DNA from: Anaerofustis stercorihominis DSM 17244
Lineage (GTDB): Bacteria > Bacillota > Clostridia > Eubacteriales > Anaerofustaceae
Reading direction: 5' to 3'
NCBI RefSeq assembly: GCF_000154825.1
Contig: NZ_DS560019.1
Coordinates: forward strand, 372,001-436,000
Length of the DNA stretch: 64,000 nt
How positions within the stretch are numbered: the stretch's first letter is position 1; the number at the start of each line of letters is the position of its first letter. The position numbers were made by a program, and so were the translations under genes. Below the pieces are notes generated by a model. The model saw only the letters and a list, made by a program, of their open reading frames with translations. It made no database searches and was not told where the DNA came from. Shown here in pieces: positions 1 through 7,489 of the stretch.

Positions 1-1
1 T

Positions 2-352
2 AAAGCAGTTAAGGACAGTGATGCCCTATATACTGATATATGGGTATCCATGGGAGAAGAAGACAAATTTGCGGAAAGAATTGAACTTTTAAAAGATTAT
101 CAAGTAAACATGGAAATGCTTAAGAAGACAGGAAATGAAAATGTTATATTCCTGCATTGTCTTCCATCTTTCCACGATTTAAATACTGAAGTGGGAAGAG
201 ATGTTTACGAAAAATACGGACTTAAAGAAATGGAAGTAACGGACGAAGTATTCAGAAGCAAACATTCAAAAGTATTCGACGAGGCGGAAAACAGAGCTCA
301 TACAATAAAAGCGGTAATGTGCGCGACTTTATCTGATAAATTATATAAGTAA
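2..352 (+). CDS. argF: Ornithine carbamoyltransferase, C-terminal part (5' end outside window)
   Basis: The open frame runs from base 2 to the stop at 352 with no start, so the gene begins upstream of the window. Known of the family: OTCase transfers the carbamoyl group of carbamoyl phosphate to ornithine, giving citrulline, in arginine synthesis or in the arginine deiminase route. Seen: the [10 protein letters not shown] segment, the HCLP signature followed by SFHD (cysteine and leucine of the ornithine site), and the family ending with [11 protein letters not shown]. About 116 residues, roughly the last third, are present. No arg or arc neighbour is visible downstream, so the pathway direction (anabolic or catabolic) cannot be decided. 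The gene symbol assumes the anabolic form. Confidence 0.93.
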   Translation, partial: KAVKDSDALYTDIWVSMGEEDKFAERIELLKDYQVNMEMLKKTGNENVIFLHCLPSFHDLNTEVGRDVYEKYGLKEMEVTDEVFRSKHSKVFDEAENRAHTIKAVMCATLSDKLYK

Positions 353-465
353 AACTCAGACATCATTATAAAAAAGGAGTAATTAATACAACTTTCTGTA
401 ATCTGAGAAATTTATAAAATATAATAATTATTATATAAAAAGAAAATCAAGAAGGAGAATATAAA
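353..465. other. Intergenic region before the surface protein gene
   Basis: AT-rich gap. It contains a good Shine-Dalgarno-like AAAAAGGAG at 371-379 not followed by any usable ORF, a CTCAGA (355-360) / TCTGAG (403-408) inverted pair, and a TATAAT-like -10 at 420-425. The real SD for the next gene is GAAGGAG at 451-457. No clear -35 is visible. Confidence 0.4.
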
Positions 466-1947
466 TTGAATAACAAAATTAGTAAAACACTATGTGTTTT
501 TATAGTTATCAGTATAATATTTTGCATATATCCAACAACAGCTCTTGCAAAAGAACAAACACTTCTTGATATTTCAAAAGGATCTATAAATATAACAGAC
601 ACTCAAATAACTCAAGATAATATCGTAATTGAGGATAAGTTAAATCCCAACGGATATCAAATAACCGGAGAAAGCAACAGCAATTCTTTAATAATAGAAA
701 CGTCTAAAGATGTAAATATAACATTTAAGGATTTAAAAATATTACATGGTTCTGATAAGGTAGCAATAAATTCAGGGAAAACAATTATATCATTACAAGG
801 TGATAACGAAATAGGATATAGAGGAGACTCTCAAATAGCATCTATTTATGTTGCACCAAATGCTACGATAGAATTTTCAGAGAAAAGCACCGGAAATTTA
901 AATGTATACTGTGCAACAAACAGCGTGGGAAATGGGAATGCTGCCGCAGCTATCGGTGCTCATCATAAATATTTGGGAAGAAATCTTTTAGATGCGGGAA
1001 CGATAATCATAAACGGAGGACATATAACCGCAAGAGCAGGATACGGCTCTGCAGGAATAGGCGGAGGAAACGGCACAAAAGTAAAGAAAATAATAATAAA
1101 CGGAGGATATATTGATGCCCAAGGCGGTAAAAGGTCTCAGGGAATCGGTAGCGGTAAAGATTCATACGTGGAGCAAGACATTATTATAACAAATGGCATA
1201 TTCTCCGAAGGAAACACCGTAAAAGATAAAATAAAATTATCCGTTCCAACTGCGACACTTTCATATAATGATCTTTCATTAATAAACACTTCATCAAATT
1301 GGAAGTATTCATTGGATGACGGTAAAAGTTTTATAACAAGCATTACAGATAAAATAGAATTTAGTGAAGAACACCTAAATAAGTTAAAAAATTTGATGAT
1401 AGTCAATATCGGAGATAACAGAGTAACTGAAGACAGCGATACTCAAACAATTGCTATAATAAAAAACGCTACTCCGGATGCTCCGCAATTTATCTCTGCA
1501 AATGAAAGCGAAATTAAAGTAGAAAAAATTGACGGACAGGAATATGCCATATCGAAGTCGGGAGAAGATAATTACAGCAAATGGCAAGATAGTGGTATAT
1601 TCAAAGGTATATATAAAAATGGGGAAACCTACGACATTATAACCAGAACAAAGAGAAATGAATACGGACTTACTAGCGAAGCAAGCAGCATAACGACCGT
1701 AAAAATAATAACCGACACCGAGAACATTGATAATGATAGCAATAATAGTAATGATAGTAATAATAGCAATGTTACTACAAATAAAGAAACTATTAAAAAA
1801 AGAAATAAAAGTAATAATAACATACAACCTGAAAATCCCGAAACAAGAGATAATAACGACATGAAAAATTGGATTTTAATATTATTTTCATCTTTGTTTT
1901 TTATATTAATTATAATTACAAGAATTCAAAAAACAACAAAAGAATAA
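466..1947 (+). CDS. Secreted glycine-rich beta-helix-like surface protein with sorting-type C-terminus
   Basis: Function is not recognised. The 493-residue protein starts with TTG, eight bases after GAAGGAG. It has a signal peptide (basic start, hydrophobic stretch to about residue 24, TTALA cleavage-type motif). Residues about 170-245 hold repeats of the type INGG-I-AxxG-G-GIGGG/GIGSG, typical of right-handed beta-helix surface proteins of gut Firmicutes. A low-complexity Asn/Ser linker (about 420-445) precedes a C-terminal ENPETRDNN motif, a 20-residue hydrophobic segment and a basic tail: the layout of a sortase substrate, but with Arg where LPxTG-type motifs have Gly. It is probably exported and held at the surface. 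A sortase is not in the window. Confidence 0.75.
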   Translation: MNNKISKTLCVFIVISIIFCIYPTTALAKEQTLLDISKGSINITDTQITQDNIVIEDKLNPNGYQITGESNSNSLIIETSKDVNITFKDLKILHGSDKVAINSGKTIISLQGDNEIGYRGDSQIASIYVAPNATIEFSEKSTGNLNVYCATNSVGNGNAAAAIGAHHKYLGRNLLDAGTIIINGGHITARAGYGSAGIGGGNGTKVKKIIINGGYIDAQGGKRSQGIGSGKDSYVEQDIIITNGIFSEGNTVKDKIKLSVPTATLSYNDLSLINTSSNWKYSLDDGKSFITSITDKIEFSEEHLNKLKNLMIVNIGDNRVTEDSDTQTIAIIKNATPDAPQFISANESEIKVEKIDGQEYAISKSGEDNYSKWQDSGIFKGIYKNGETYDIITRTKRNEYGLTSEASSITTVKIITDTENIDNDSNNSNDSNNSNVTTNKETIKKRNKSNNNIQPENPETRDNNDMKNWILILFSSLFFILIIITRIQKTTKE

Positions 1948-1950
1948 AAA

Positions 1951-1979
1951 AAAGAACAGCAAAAGCTGTTCTTTTTTTT
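1951..1979. terminator. Bidirectional intrinsic terminator
   Basis: AAAGAACAGC (1951-1960), loop AAAA, GCTGTTCTTT (1965-1974), then T-run to 1979; A-run on the other side. It serves the surface protein gene (+) and recA (-), which converge here. Confidence 0.9.
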
Positions 1980-3015
1980 ATTCTTCGGCTTTTACGGTAT
2001 CGGCAGATTCAGGCTCTTCTTCTTTATTCCTGCCCAAAACTTCATCCAATACCAACTTTTCTATATGTTCTGCAATTTCCGGATTATCTGCAAGGAATTG
2101 TTTTGCTTTATCTCTTCCTTGTCCTATTTTCTCATCATTATAGGAATACCAAGCACCGGCTTTTTTGATTATTCCGTACTTAGCCGCCATATCCACTATA
2201 TCGCCTTCTCTGGAAATACCTTTACCGTACATTATATCAAATTCAGCGATTTTAAAAGGAGGAGCTACTTTATTTTTAACTACTTTGACTTTCGTCCTGT
2301 TACCTATTATTTCCTGACCGTTTTTAATAGAATCTATCCTTCTTACTTCGAGTCTTACAGAGGAATAGAACTTTAATGCTCTACCTCCCGGAGTAACTTC
2401 CGGATTACCAAACATGATACCAACTTTTTCTCTAAGCTGATTTATAAAAACTGCCGTGGTATTTGATTTATTTATCGCACCGGCTAATTTTCTAAGAGCC
2501 TGAGACATGAGTCTTGCCTGTAAACCTACATGACTATCCCCCATATCACCTTCTATTTCCGCTTTTGGAACAAGGGCAGCTACAGAGTCCACAACCACTA
2601 CATCTACAGCAGCACTCCTTACAAGAGCTTCAGTGATTTCCAAAGCCTGTTCTCCCGTATCCGGCTGAGATACGATTAGTTCGTCTATATTAACACCCAA
2701 AGCTTCCGCATAAATAGGATCAAGAGCATGTTCCGCATCAATGAATGCAGCGACCCCTCCCGCCTTTTGTGCTTCCGCTACAACATGTAAGGCAACGGTT
2801 GTCTTACCTGAAGATTCGGGACCGTATACTTCGATTATCCTTCCTCTTGGAAGTCCTCCCACACCAAGGGCCGCATCAAGGGAAATAGATGATGTTGAAA
2901 TAGCATCTATGGTAACCGCAGGTTTATCGCCTAATTTCATTACCGCACCTTTTCCAAAGTTGCTTTCTATATTTCTCATTGCAAGCTCTAAGGCTTTTTC
3001 TTTATCTGGATTCAT
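1978..3015 (-). CDS. recA: Recombinase A
   Basis: RecA forms filaments on single-stranded DNA, drives strand exchange and triggers LexA self-cleavage. Seen: Walker A GPESSGKT near residue 65, the [10 protein letters not shown] Walker B strand, the L2 region with NQLREKVG and [10 protein letters not shown], and an acidic tail. The frame opens at an ATG at 3039, but that ATG lies inside a LexA-like box right at the predicted transcription start and has no SD. The ATG at 3015 ([10 protein letters not shown]) follows a GAAAGGAAAG sequence and gives 345 residues, the usual length, so I chose it. It lies downstream of cinA as in many Firmicutes, but has its own promoter (TTGACT at 3076-3081, 17-bp spacer, TATAAT at 3053-3058). 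Confidence 0.98.
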   Translation of the reverse strand: MNPDKEKALELAMRNIESNFGKGAVMKLGDKPAVTIDAISTSSISLDAALGVGGLPRGRIIEVYGPESSGKTTVALHVVAEAQKAGGVAAFIDAEHALDPIYAEALGVNIDELIVSQPDTGEQALEITEALVRSAAVDVVVVDSVAALVPKAEIEGDMGDSHVGLQARLMSQALRKLAGAINKSNTTAVFINQLREKVGIMFGNPEVTPGGRALKFYSSVRLEVRRIDSIKNGQEIIGNRTKVKVVKNKVAPPFKIAEFDIMYGKGISREGDIVDMAAKYGIIKKAGAWYSYNDEKIGQGRDKAKQFLADNPEIAEHIEKLVLDEVLGRNKEEEPESADTVKAEE

Positions 3016-3033
3016 TACTTTGACTTTCCTTTC

Positions 3034-3045
3034 AAACATTTGTTC
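3034..3045 (-). promoter_or_regulatory. LexA (SOS/Cheo)-like box at the recA transcription start
   Basis: On the minus strand this reads GAACAAATGTTT, one mismatch from GAAC-N4-GTTC, the Gram-positive LexA half-site arrangement. It begins about eight bases downstream of the -10 hexamer, where bound LexA would block initiation. Confidence 0.7.
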
Positions 3046-3052
3046 TTATTTA

Positions 3053-3081
3053 ATTATACATTTAGTTTTGAGATTAGTCAA
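3053..3081 (-). promoter_or_regulatory. SigA-type promoter of recA
   Basis: Minus strand: -35 TTGACT (3081-3076), exact 17-bp spacer, -10 TATAAT (3058-3053). It sits in the 46-base cinA-recA gap, so recA can be expressed apart from cinA. Confidence 0.8.
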
Positions 3082-3085
3082 CAAT

Positions 3086-4321
3086 TTATTGCATTATTTT
3101 TAACATATTATTAAGTGAATAATATGCACTTCGCATTTGAACTCTTTTTCTTTCCCCGGTTATATTATATTTAGTGTAAGTAACTTCTCCCTTATAATAA
3201 AATCCCATATAAACCGTTCCTACAGGCTTTTCGGGAGTACCTCCGTCCGGTCCGGCAATCCCGCTTATGGATATTGCAACATCGGAATTAAACCTTTCAG
3301 CACAACCAAGAGCCATCTCTTCAACGCACTGAGAACTCACCGCTCCGTATTTCTTCAAGGTTTCGTTTTTAACTCCCAAAAGAGAATGCTTTATCTCATT
3401 GGTATAGGTAACGGCACTGCCCATGAATACTTCGCTTACCCCTGGGATTTCCGTTAAATAACTTGCAAGAAGCCCGCCCGTACAGGACTCCGCACAAGAA
3501 AATGTAAGCCCCATACTTTTAAGCAAGGCAACAAATTTTTGAGGCAAAGTTTCTCCTTTAACCGAATAGATATATTCTTTAAAGTTGTTCATTATAATAT
3601 CATCTATTTTATCCAGATTTTCAACGGCATGTTTTAAATTATCGGCCTTTGATACCGCTTTTACTTTAACACCGCTATCATTAAAATATGTATTTACATT
3701 GACCCCGTCTAAATCCGGAAGCAAATCTCTCATTCTGTACTCTATTTCAGACTCTCCTATTCCCGCAGTCATATAGTCTTTTACGGCAAAGAATTTATTT
3801 AATTTATTCATCAAATATTCCTTGATATGTTTGTTGTACATATGAGTATTTTCCCTTGGAGGTCCGGGAAGCATTATAATCATTTTATCGTCAATTTCAA
3901 GAAGTGCTCCCGGTGCCGTTCCTCTGTCATTACTCAATATCTTTGCTCCTTTTGGAAATAATGCCTGCCTGAAATTATTTGGAGTTAAAACAAAATCCTT
4001 TTCCTTATTTTTAAAATAAGTTTCGACATGATGTCTGGCTTCCGCATTTTCTTCCAAAGGTCTTCCTGTAACTTTAGCTATCGCCTCTTTTGTCATATCG
4101 TCAAGAGTAGGTCCCAGACCTCCTGTAGTAATAATCAAATCACTTATATTTACCGCATCATTAAATGCACCCTCCACCATATCTTCATCATCACTGACTA
4201 CTACATGCTTTACAACTTCTATTCCTATTTCCGTGAGTTCTTTTGCAAAAAAAGTTCCGTTAGAATTCAAAACATCTCCGCATAAAACTTCATCACCTAT
4301 ACAAAGTATTGTTGCTTTCAT
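3086..4321 (-). CDS. cinA: CinA-type protein: MoaB-like domain plus NMN deamidase domain
   Basis: 411 residues, the full two-domain CinA length. The N-terminal half (about 1-170) is the MoaB-like fold, seen as GDEVLCGDVLNSN and TTGGLGPTLDDMTKEA, linked in the family to ADP-ribose pyrophosphatase activity. The C-terminal part (about 250-405) is the PncC nicotinamide-mononucleotide deamidase domain, seen as SCAESCTGGLLA and the GIAGPDGGTPEKPVGTVY loop. Family role: pyridine nucleotide recycling, historically linked to competence. It ends 46 bases before recA, the common cinA-recA arrangement. An SD (AAGGAGAT) precedes the ATG at 4321. Confidence 0.95.
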   Translation of the reverse strand: MKATILCIGDEVLCGDVLNSNGTFFAKELTEIGIEVVKHVVVSDDEDMVEGAFNDAVNISDLIITTGGLGPTLDDMTKEAIAKVTGRPLEENAEARHHVETYFKNKEKDFVLTPNNFRQALFPKGAKILSNDRGTAPGALLEIDDKMIIMLPGPPRENTHMYNKHIKEYLMNKLNKFFAVKDYMTAGIGESEIEYRMRDLLPDLDGVNVNTYFNDSGVKVKAVSKADNLKHAVENLDKIDDIIMNNFKEYIYSVKGETLPQKFVALLKSMGLTFSCAESCTGGLLASYLTEIPGVSEVFMGSAVTYTNEIKHSLLGVKNETLKKYGAVSSQCVEEMALGCAERFNSDVAISISGIAGPDGGTPEKPVGTVYMGFYYKGEVTYTKYNITGERKRVQMRSAYYSLNNMLKIMQ

Positions 4322-4431
4322 AATATCTCCTTATATAAATAAAATTTATTGTTCAATAAAAATATCATTCCCATTAATTATACATCTTAATAATCCCATT
4401 TCAAAGTAAAAACCATAATAAATTAAAGAAT

Positions 4432-4467
4432 AAAAATAGACTCATATGAGAAATGAGCCTATTTTTT
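4432..4467. terminator. Bidirectional intrinsic terminator
   Basis: TAGACTCAT / ATGAGCCTA stem (one A-C mismatch) with a 7-base loop, flanked by AAAAA on the left and TTTTTT on the right. It ends the surface-protein locus transcribed on the minus strand. Confidence 0.75.
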
Positions 4468-4488
4468 AATCCTGAAATTTATATACTA

Positions 4489-5115
4489 TTATTTAGTATT
4501 ATTTTTATTAATAGTAAATGATACTATCGATATCATTATTACGGAAGCAGCAAGTAAGATTATATACATATATAAATTATTATCATCTCCCGTTTCAGGA
4601 GAATTTTTTACAGATGAACCCTTACTTATCTTATGATTTTCAAACTTCACATTAGAAATTTTATTATTAATCTCACCGGTACTATTAATAGATTTTACTT
4701 TATATCCATTATAATTGCTTTCTTTTACGGAATATTTCACACTCAAAGGAAGTCCTTTAGCAATTTTACTTTGTCCATGTTTCAGTTCAAAAGAAGAAAC
4801 ACCGTTTTTAAATTCCATATCACCGTAATTACCGTTTATTGATTTATCATTAAGCGTTACAATGAATTTAAATCTTTTCGAAGTGTCTATATCCTTTCCA
4901 ATGACGGTTTTTGATACACTTAAATCACCTTCGTCCCGTTCGTTATTTAATCGGTTTATCAACTTAATGGTAATTGTTTTTCCGTTTAACACAGCATCAC
5001 CGTAAACAGGTATTGATAAGTCTAAATCCTCTTCAACTATGTTATATTTTTTTAATACATTTCCTACATTAGGAAGATGAGTAAAAGAGCCTTTATATCC
5101 ATTTTCTTTTGTTAA
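4489..5115 (-). pseudogene. Downstream part of the split surface protein: DUF7601/Cna-type repeat and LPxTG-like anchor
   Basis: This stretch is in the same frame as the upstream gene (5116-6963), separated only by a TAA at 5116-5118. Translating through the stop continues a Cna-B-like domain (LTKENGYKGSFTHLP), then a DUF7601-type domain (VSKTVIGKDI..., NGNYGDMEFKNG, ending in VKESNYNGYKV), then the cell-wall sorting signal SPETGDDNN, a hydrophobic segment and an Asn/Lys tail. A GTG at 4992 could start a 167-residue product, but it lacks a signal peptide and begins mid-domain. Most likely this is the detached anchor region of one ancestral gene of about 825 codons. Confidence 0.8.
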
Positions 5116-6963
5116 TTAAATATGATCTACTTTAACACCGTCAATCGTTAAATATATTTTTATTATATCCGGTTTTAAATTATCGGGATAATCATCTGCA
5201 AAGCTTTTTTCTACTCTTAATGACAGTTCATCATTATCCCTTTGACCTATCTTAATTGCTCCATTTGAGCCGACACCGCCGCCTTTTGTTGCTTCGTTAT
5301 TTTTTATAATCAGCTTTTTCTCCTTGTTGGCAAGATCTTTTGCTCCTTGAGATGCTTTAGAGTGAAGATATATATTTTCTTTTACCGGCATATTTTTATT
5401 GGTTTCAGACATTTCTATCGGGTTTTCGGTTTCTTTAAACCTTGCATTCTCACTATCTTCATACCAAGTTGTTTTACCGCCCCCAAGCATTCTGCTTGAC
5501 AAATATGCATAATATTTTTTTTGTTCCTCTTCACTTTTATTTTCGCCCATAAAATCATCACCTGCTGTTTTTGCAGCATTATCAAATACCGCACCACCGT
5601 TTTTAACGGCGATTTCAACAGTTCCTGTAGGGCAGAACCATAAACCTCCTCCGAAATCCGCATTATTTTCCGTTATTACTACATCATTCATTTTTAAGAG
5701 ATATGGAACGGACCCGACATATATCCCCCCGCCTTGTCTTTCCGCTTTATTGTTTTGTATTACACCACCGTTTAAAACAACTTTATTTGAGGATACATAC
5801 ACGCCTCCTCCGCAGCCGTCATCACCTAAAATATAGTTCTTACTGATATTAGTCTCTATTGTTCCTCCGTTCATTGTAAAAGAGCCTGGACAATGAAACT
5901 GATTTATCCAAGCATTATGATCGATTCCCCCGTCCATAGCTCCATGGCTTACATATCCGTCATTTACACATACTCCGGCACCCATCCTTGAAGTATTATT
6001 ACTTATAGTTCCTTTATTTAAAGTAAAATTCCCGCTCACATTGACCATAACACCTCCCCCGTAACCTCCGGCAGGATTAGTTCCGCTGCCTATGGCTGTG
6101 ACGGATTTATTACCCTTTATAATTCCTCCATCCATTGTAAAGTGTGCTTCATTTTTATAAGACGGCTGTCCGGCTGTTCCAACAAGTACAGCTCCGAAAT
6201 TTGCTGCATTGTTTAGTATTTCTCCCCCCGTCATTTTAAAATAAGAATCTGCGGAAGAGCTTCCAAAAAATTCAGGTGTTACATATACAGCAGCCGTATT
6301 CATCGTATCATTTATATCCAAAATGTTATCATTTATGCTTCCGTTATTGAGTTCAAAACGACCGCCTTTATAAACGCCGACAATACCGCAATATTGAGTT
6401 GCGTTCCCGCTGATGTCGGTATTTGCAACAGTATTATTTTCAATACTGCCCCCGTTCATTATCATTTCTGCATCACTGCCGGATATATTTATGGTACTGC
6501 TCCAATAACCAGAACTTACAGACCTGTACAGCTTTCCTTTTTCCAATTTAAAAGTCCCTTTACAATCTACTAAACTACCCTTTTCGTGACTAAAATGAAC
6601 AGGTATATTATTACCGTCTATTGTAATGCCGTCTATTGTTAAACTGCCGCCCTTTTCAATGGAAATCAATGTTGGCTCTGAGCTTACAAAACCATTATCT
6701 CTTACAAGAGTACCGTCTCCGCTTAAAATTATATTTTTATCTTTTGGTATTATGATCGTTTCTGTTATAGGGATATCACCTTTTATTTTTAGCTCAACGT
6801 TCCCGTTTGAATTATTGATATTATCAATTAAAGAATTAAAATCCGTAATTTCATATATATTTTTATTTTCTCCCGCATATAAAGCATTCCCGACAAATAA
6901 AAATAATGAAAGAAAAGTAATTAATAATAGATTTATCATAATTTTTAGACGCATAATTTTCAT
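5116..6963 (-). CDS. Large secreted beta-helix surface protein, ended early by an in-frame TAA
   Basis: Function is not recognised beyond a secreted adhesin-like architecture. The start is the ATG at 6963, eight bases after AAAGGAG; a TTG at 6969 is too close to the SD. A signal peptide covers about residues 1-30 (MINLLLITFLSLFLFVGNALYA). Residues about 60-480 carry some ten irregular repeats of the form (M/L)(N/D)GG-I-NN (for example MDGGIIKGNKS, MNGGTIETNIS, LNGGVIQNNKA), the pattern of right-handed parallel beta-helix proteins. The last residues enter a Cna-B-like domain and stop at DGVKVDHI. The rest of that domain and the cell-wall anchor lie in frame downstream (4489-5115). Without readthrough the product would be secreted and not wall-anchored. 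A 520-base control region precedes it. Confidence 0.82.
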   Translation of the reverse strand: MKIMRLKIMINLLLITFLSLFLFVGNALYAGENKNIYEITDFNSLIDNINNSNGNVELKIKGDIPITETIIIPKDKNIILSGDGTLVRDNGFVSSEPTLISIEKGGSLTIDGITIDGNNIPVHFSHEKGSLVDCKGTFKLEKGKLYRSVSSGYWSSTINISGSDAEMIMNGGSIENNTVANTDISGNATQYCGIVGVYKGGRFELNNGSINDNILDINDTMNTAAVYVTPEFFGSSSADSYFKMTGGEILNNAANFGAVLVGTAGQPSYKNEAHFTMDGGIIKGNKSVTAIGSGTNPAGGYGGGVMVNVSGNFTLNKGTISNNTSRMGAGVCVNDGYVSHGAMDGGIDHNAWINQFHCPGSFTMNGGTIETNISKNYILGDDGCGGGVYVSSNKVVLNGGVIQNNKAERQGGGIYVGSVPYLLKMNDVVITENNADFGGGLWFCPTGTVEIAVKNGGAVFDNAAKTAGDDFMGENKSEEEQKKYYAYLSSRMLGGGKTTWYEDSENARFKETENPIEMSETNKNMPVKENIYLHSKASQGAKDLANKEKKLIIKNNEATKGGGVGSNGAIKIGQRDNDELSLRVEKSFADDYPDNLKPDIIKIYLTIDGVKVDHI

Positions 6964-7002
6964 AGTCAAATCTCCTTTTTTTATATATATATGAAATTAT
7001 TT

Positions 7003-7030
7003 AGTTATAAAAAGTGTACTTTTTGTAACT
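7003..7030. promoter_or_regulatory. Operator-like palindrome, site 1
   Basis: 28-bp imperfect palindrome (12 of 14 positions match between arms), left arm AGTTATAAAAAGTG. It contains TTATAAAAAGTGTA at 7005-7018. It lies 40-67 bases upstream of the start codon at 6963, so it may overlap the promoter. Confidence 0.55.
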
Positions 7031-7051
7031 AATAATTTTATCAATTAAAGT

Positions 7052-7095
7052 ATAAATATTAATACAAAACTCAAAAGATTTGTATTAATATTTAT
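7052..7095. repeat. Perfect 17-bp inverted repeat with 10-base loop
   Basis: ATAAATATTAATACAAA (7052-7068) and its exact reverse complement (7079-7095). A T-run (7095-7101) follows on the plus strand, but no plus-strand gene precedes it. On the minus strand it could form a long stem in the surface-protein leader. Confidence 0.6.
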
Positions 7096-7158
7096 TTTTT
7101 TACTTCATTTTATAAAAGTTTTAATTTGTTTTATCAATATTTTTTTAGATACAAAATC

Positions 7159-7172
7159 TACACTTTTTGTAA
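7159..7172. promoter_or_regulatory. Operator-like half site, site 2
   Basis: TACACTTTTTGTAA, the exact reverse complement of the TTACAAAAAGTGTA core of site 3. A degenerate partner TACAAAA lies at 7150-7156. Confidence 0.5.
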
Positions 7173-7270
7173 AGAATTAATACATTTACTCAAATACTAT
7201 TTGATTACTCGTTTTATCCAAATATAAATACAATTTGATACAAATATCAATTCAATGTGTATTGAAATCT

Positions 7271-7302
7271 AACGTTACAAAAAGTGTAATTTTTGTAACG
7301 TT
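7271..7302. promoter_or_regulatory. Operator-like palindrome, site 3
   Basis: 32-bp palindrome with exact 13-bp arms AACGTTACAAAAA / TTTTTGTAACGTT around GTGTAA. It contains the shared core TTACAAAAAGTGTA at 7275-7288. It is the strongest of the three sites. Confidence 0.55.
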
Positions 7303-7448
7303 TTGTCAATAATAATATTATATTGTTTTTTTCATTATAACAAATATAATTTACAATAAACAATACATATCTGTTAAGGTTAGTATATAGCTATCTTATA
7401 TTGCTATAAATAAAGGTAATTTAAAAGTTCAAAAATCAAACATCGTAA

Positions 7449-7481
7449 ACAAAAAAACACCCCAAATAATATTAGGGTGTT
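7449..7481 (-). terminator. Intrinsic terminator of uvrA
   Basis: Stem AACACCC (7456-7462) / GGGTGTT (7475-7481) with an A-run at 7451-7457 that becomes the U-tract on the minus strand. Confidence 0.85.
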
Positions 7482-7489
7482 ATTTATAT

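Larger units (their letters stand above)
6970..7448 (-). promoter_or_regulatory. Long AT-rich control region upstream of the split surface protein
   Basis: No ORF with an SD is seen on either strand. The region holds three operator-like sites with the core TTA(C/T)AAAAAGTGTA (7003-7030, 7159-7172, 7271-7302), a perfect 17-bp inverted repeat (7052-7095), and two more palindromes in tandem: TTGATA-CAAA-TATCAA at 7235-7250 and TTCAAT-GTGT-ATTGAA at 7251-7266. Such a dense set upstream of one surface gene suggests tight or switchable regulation. This is inference. Confidence 0.55.

Noticed and set aside
371-408. Small gene after the AAAGGAG at 371
   Set aside because: No ATG, GTG or TTG at proper distance; only ATA followed by a six-codon frame.
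1731-1780. Possible tandem repeat array (aatgatagcaat type)
   Set aside because: It is only the codon repetition of an Asn/Ser/Asp linker within a gene, not a separate repeat or CRISPR.
1384-1862. Long minus-strand frames opposite the first surface protein
   Set aside because: Low-complexity shadows of the Asn/Ser repeat region, with no SD and composition typical of antisense translation.
3013-3039. ATG at 3039 as the recA start (353 residues)
   Set aside because: It lies in the LexA-like box about seven bases from the predicted transcript start and has no SD; the ATG at 3015 fits the family.
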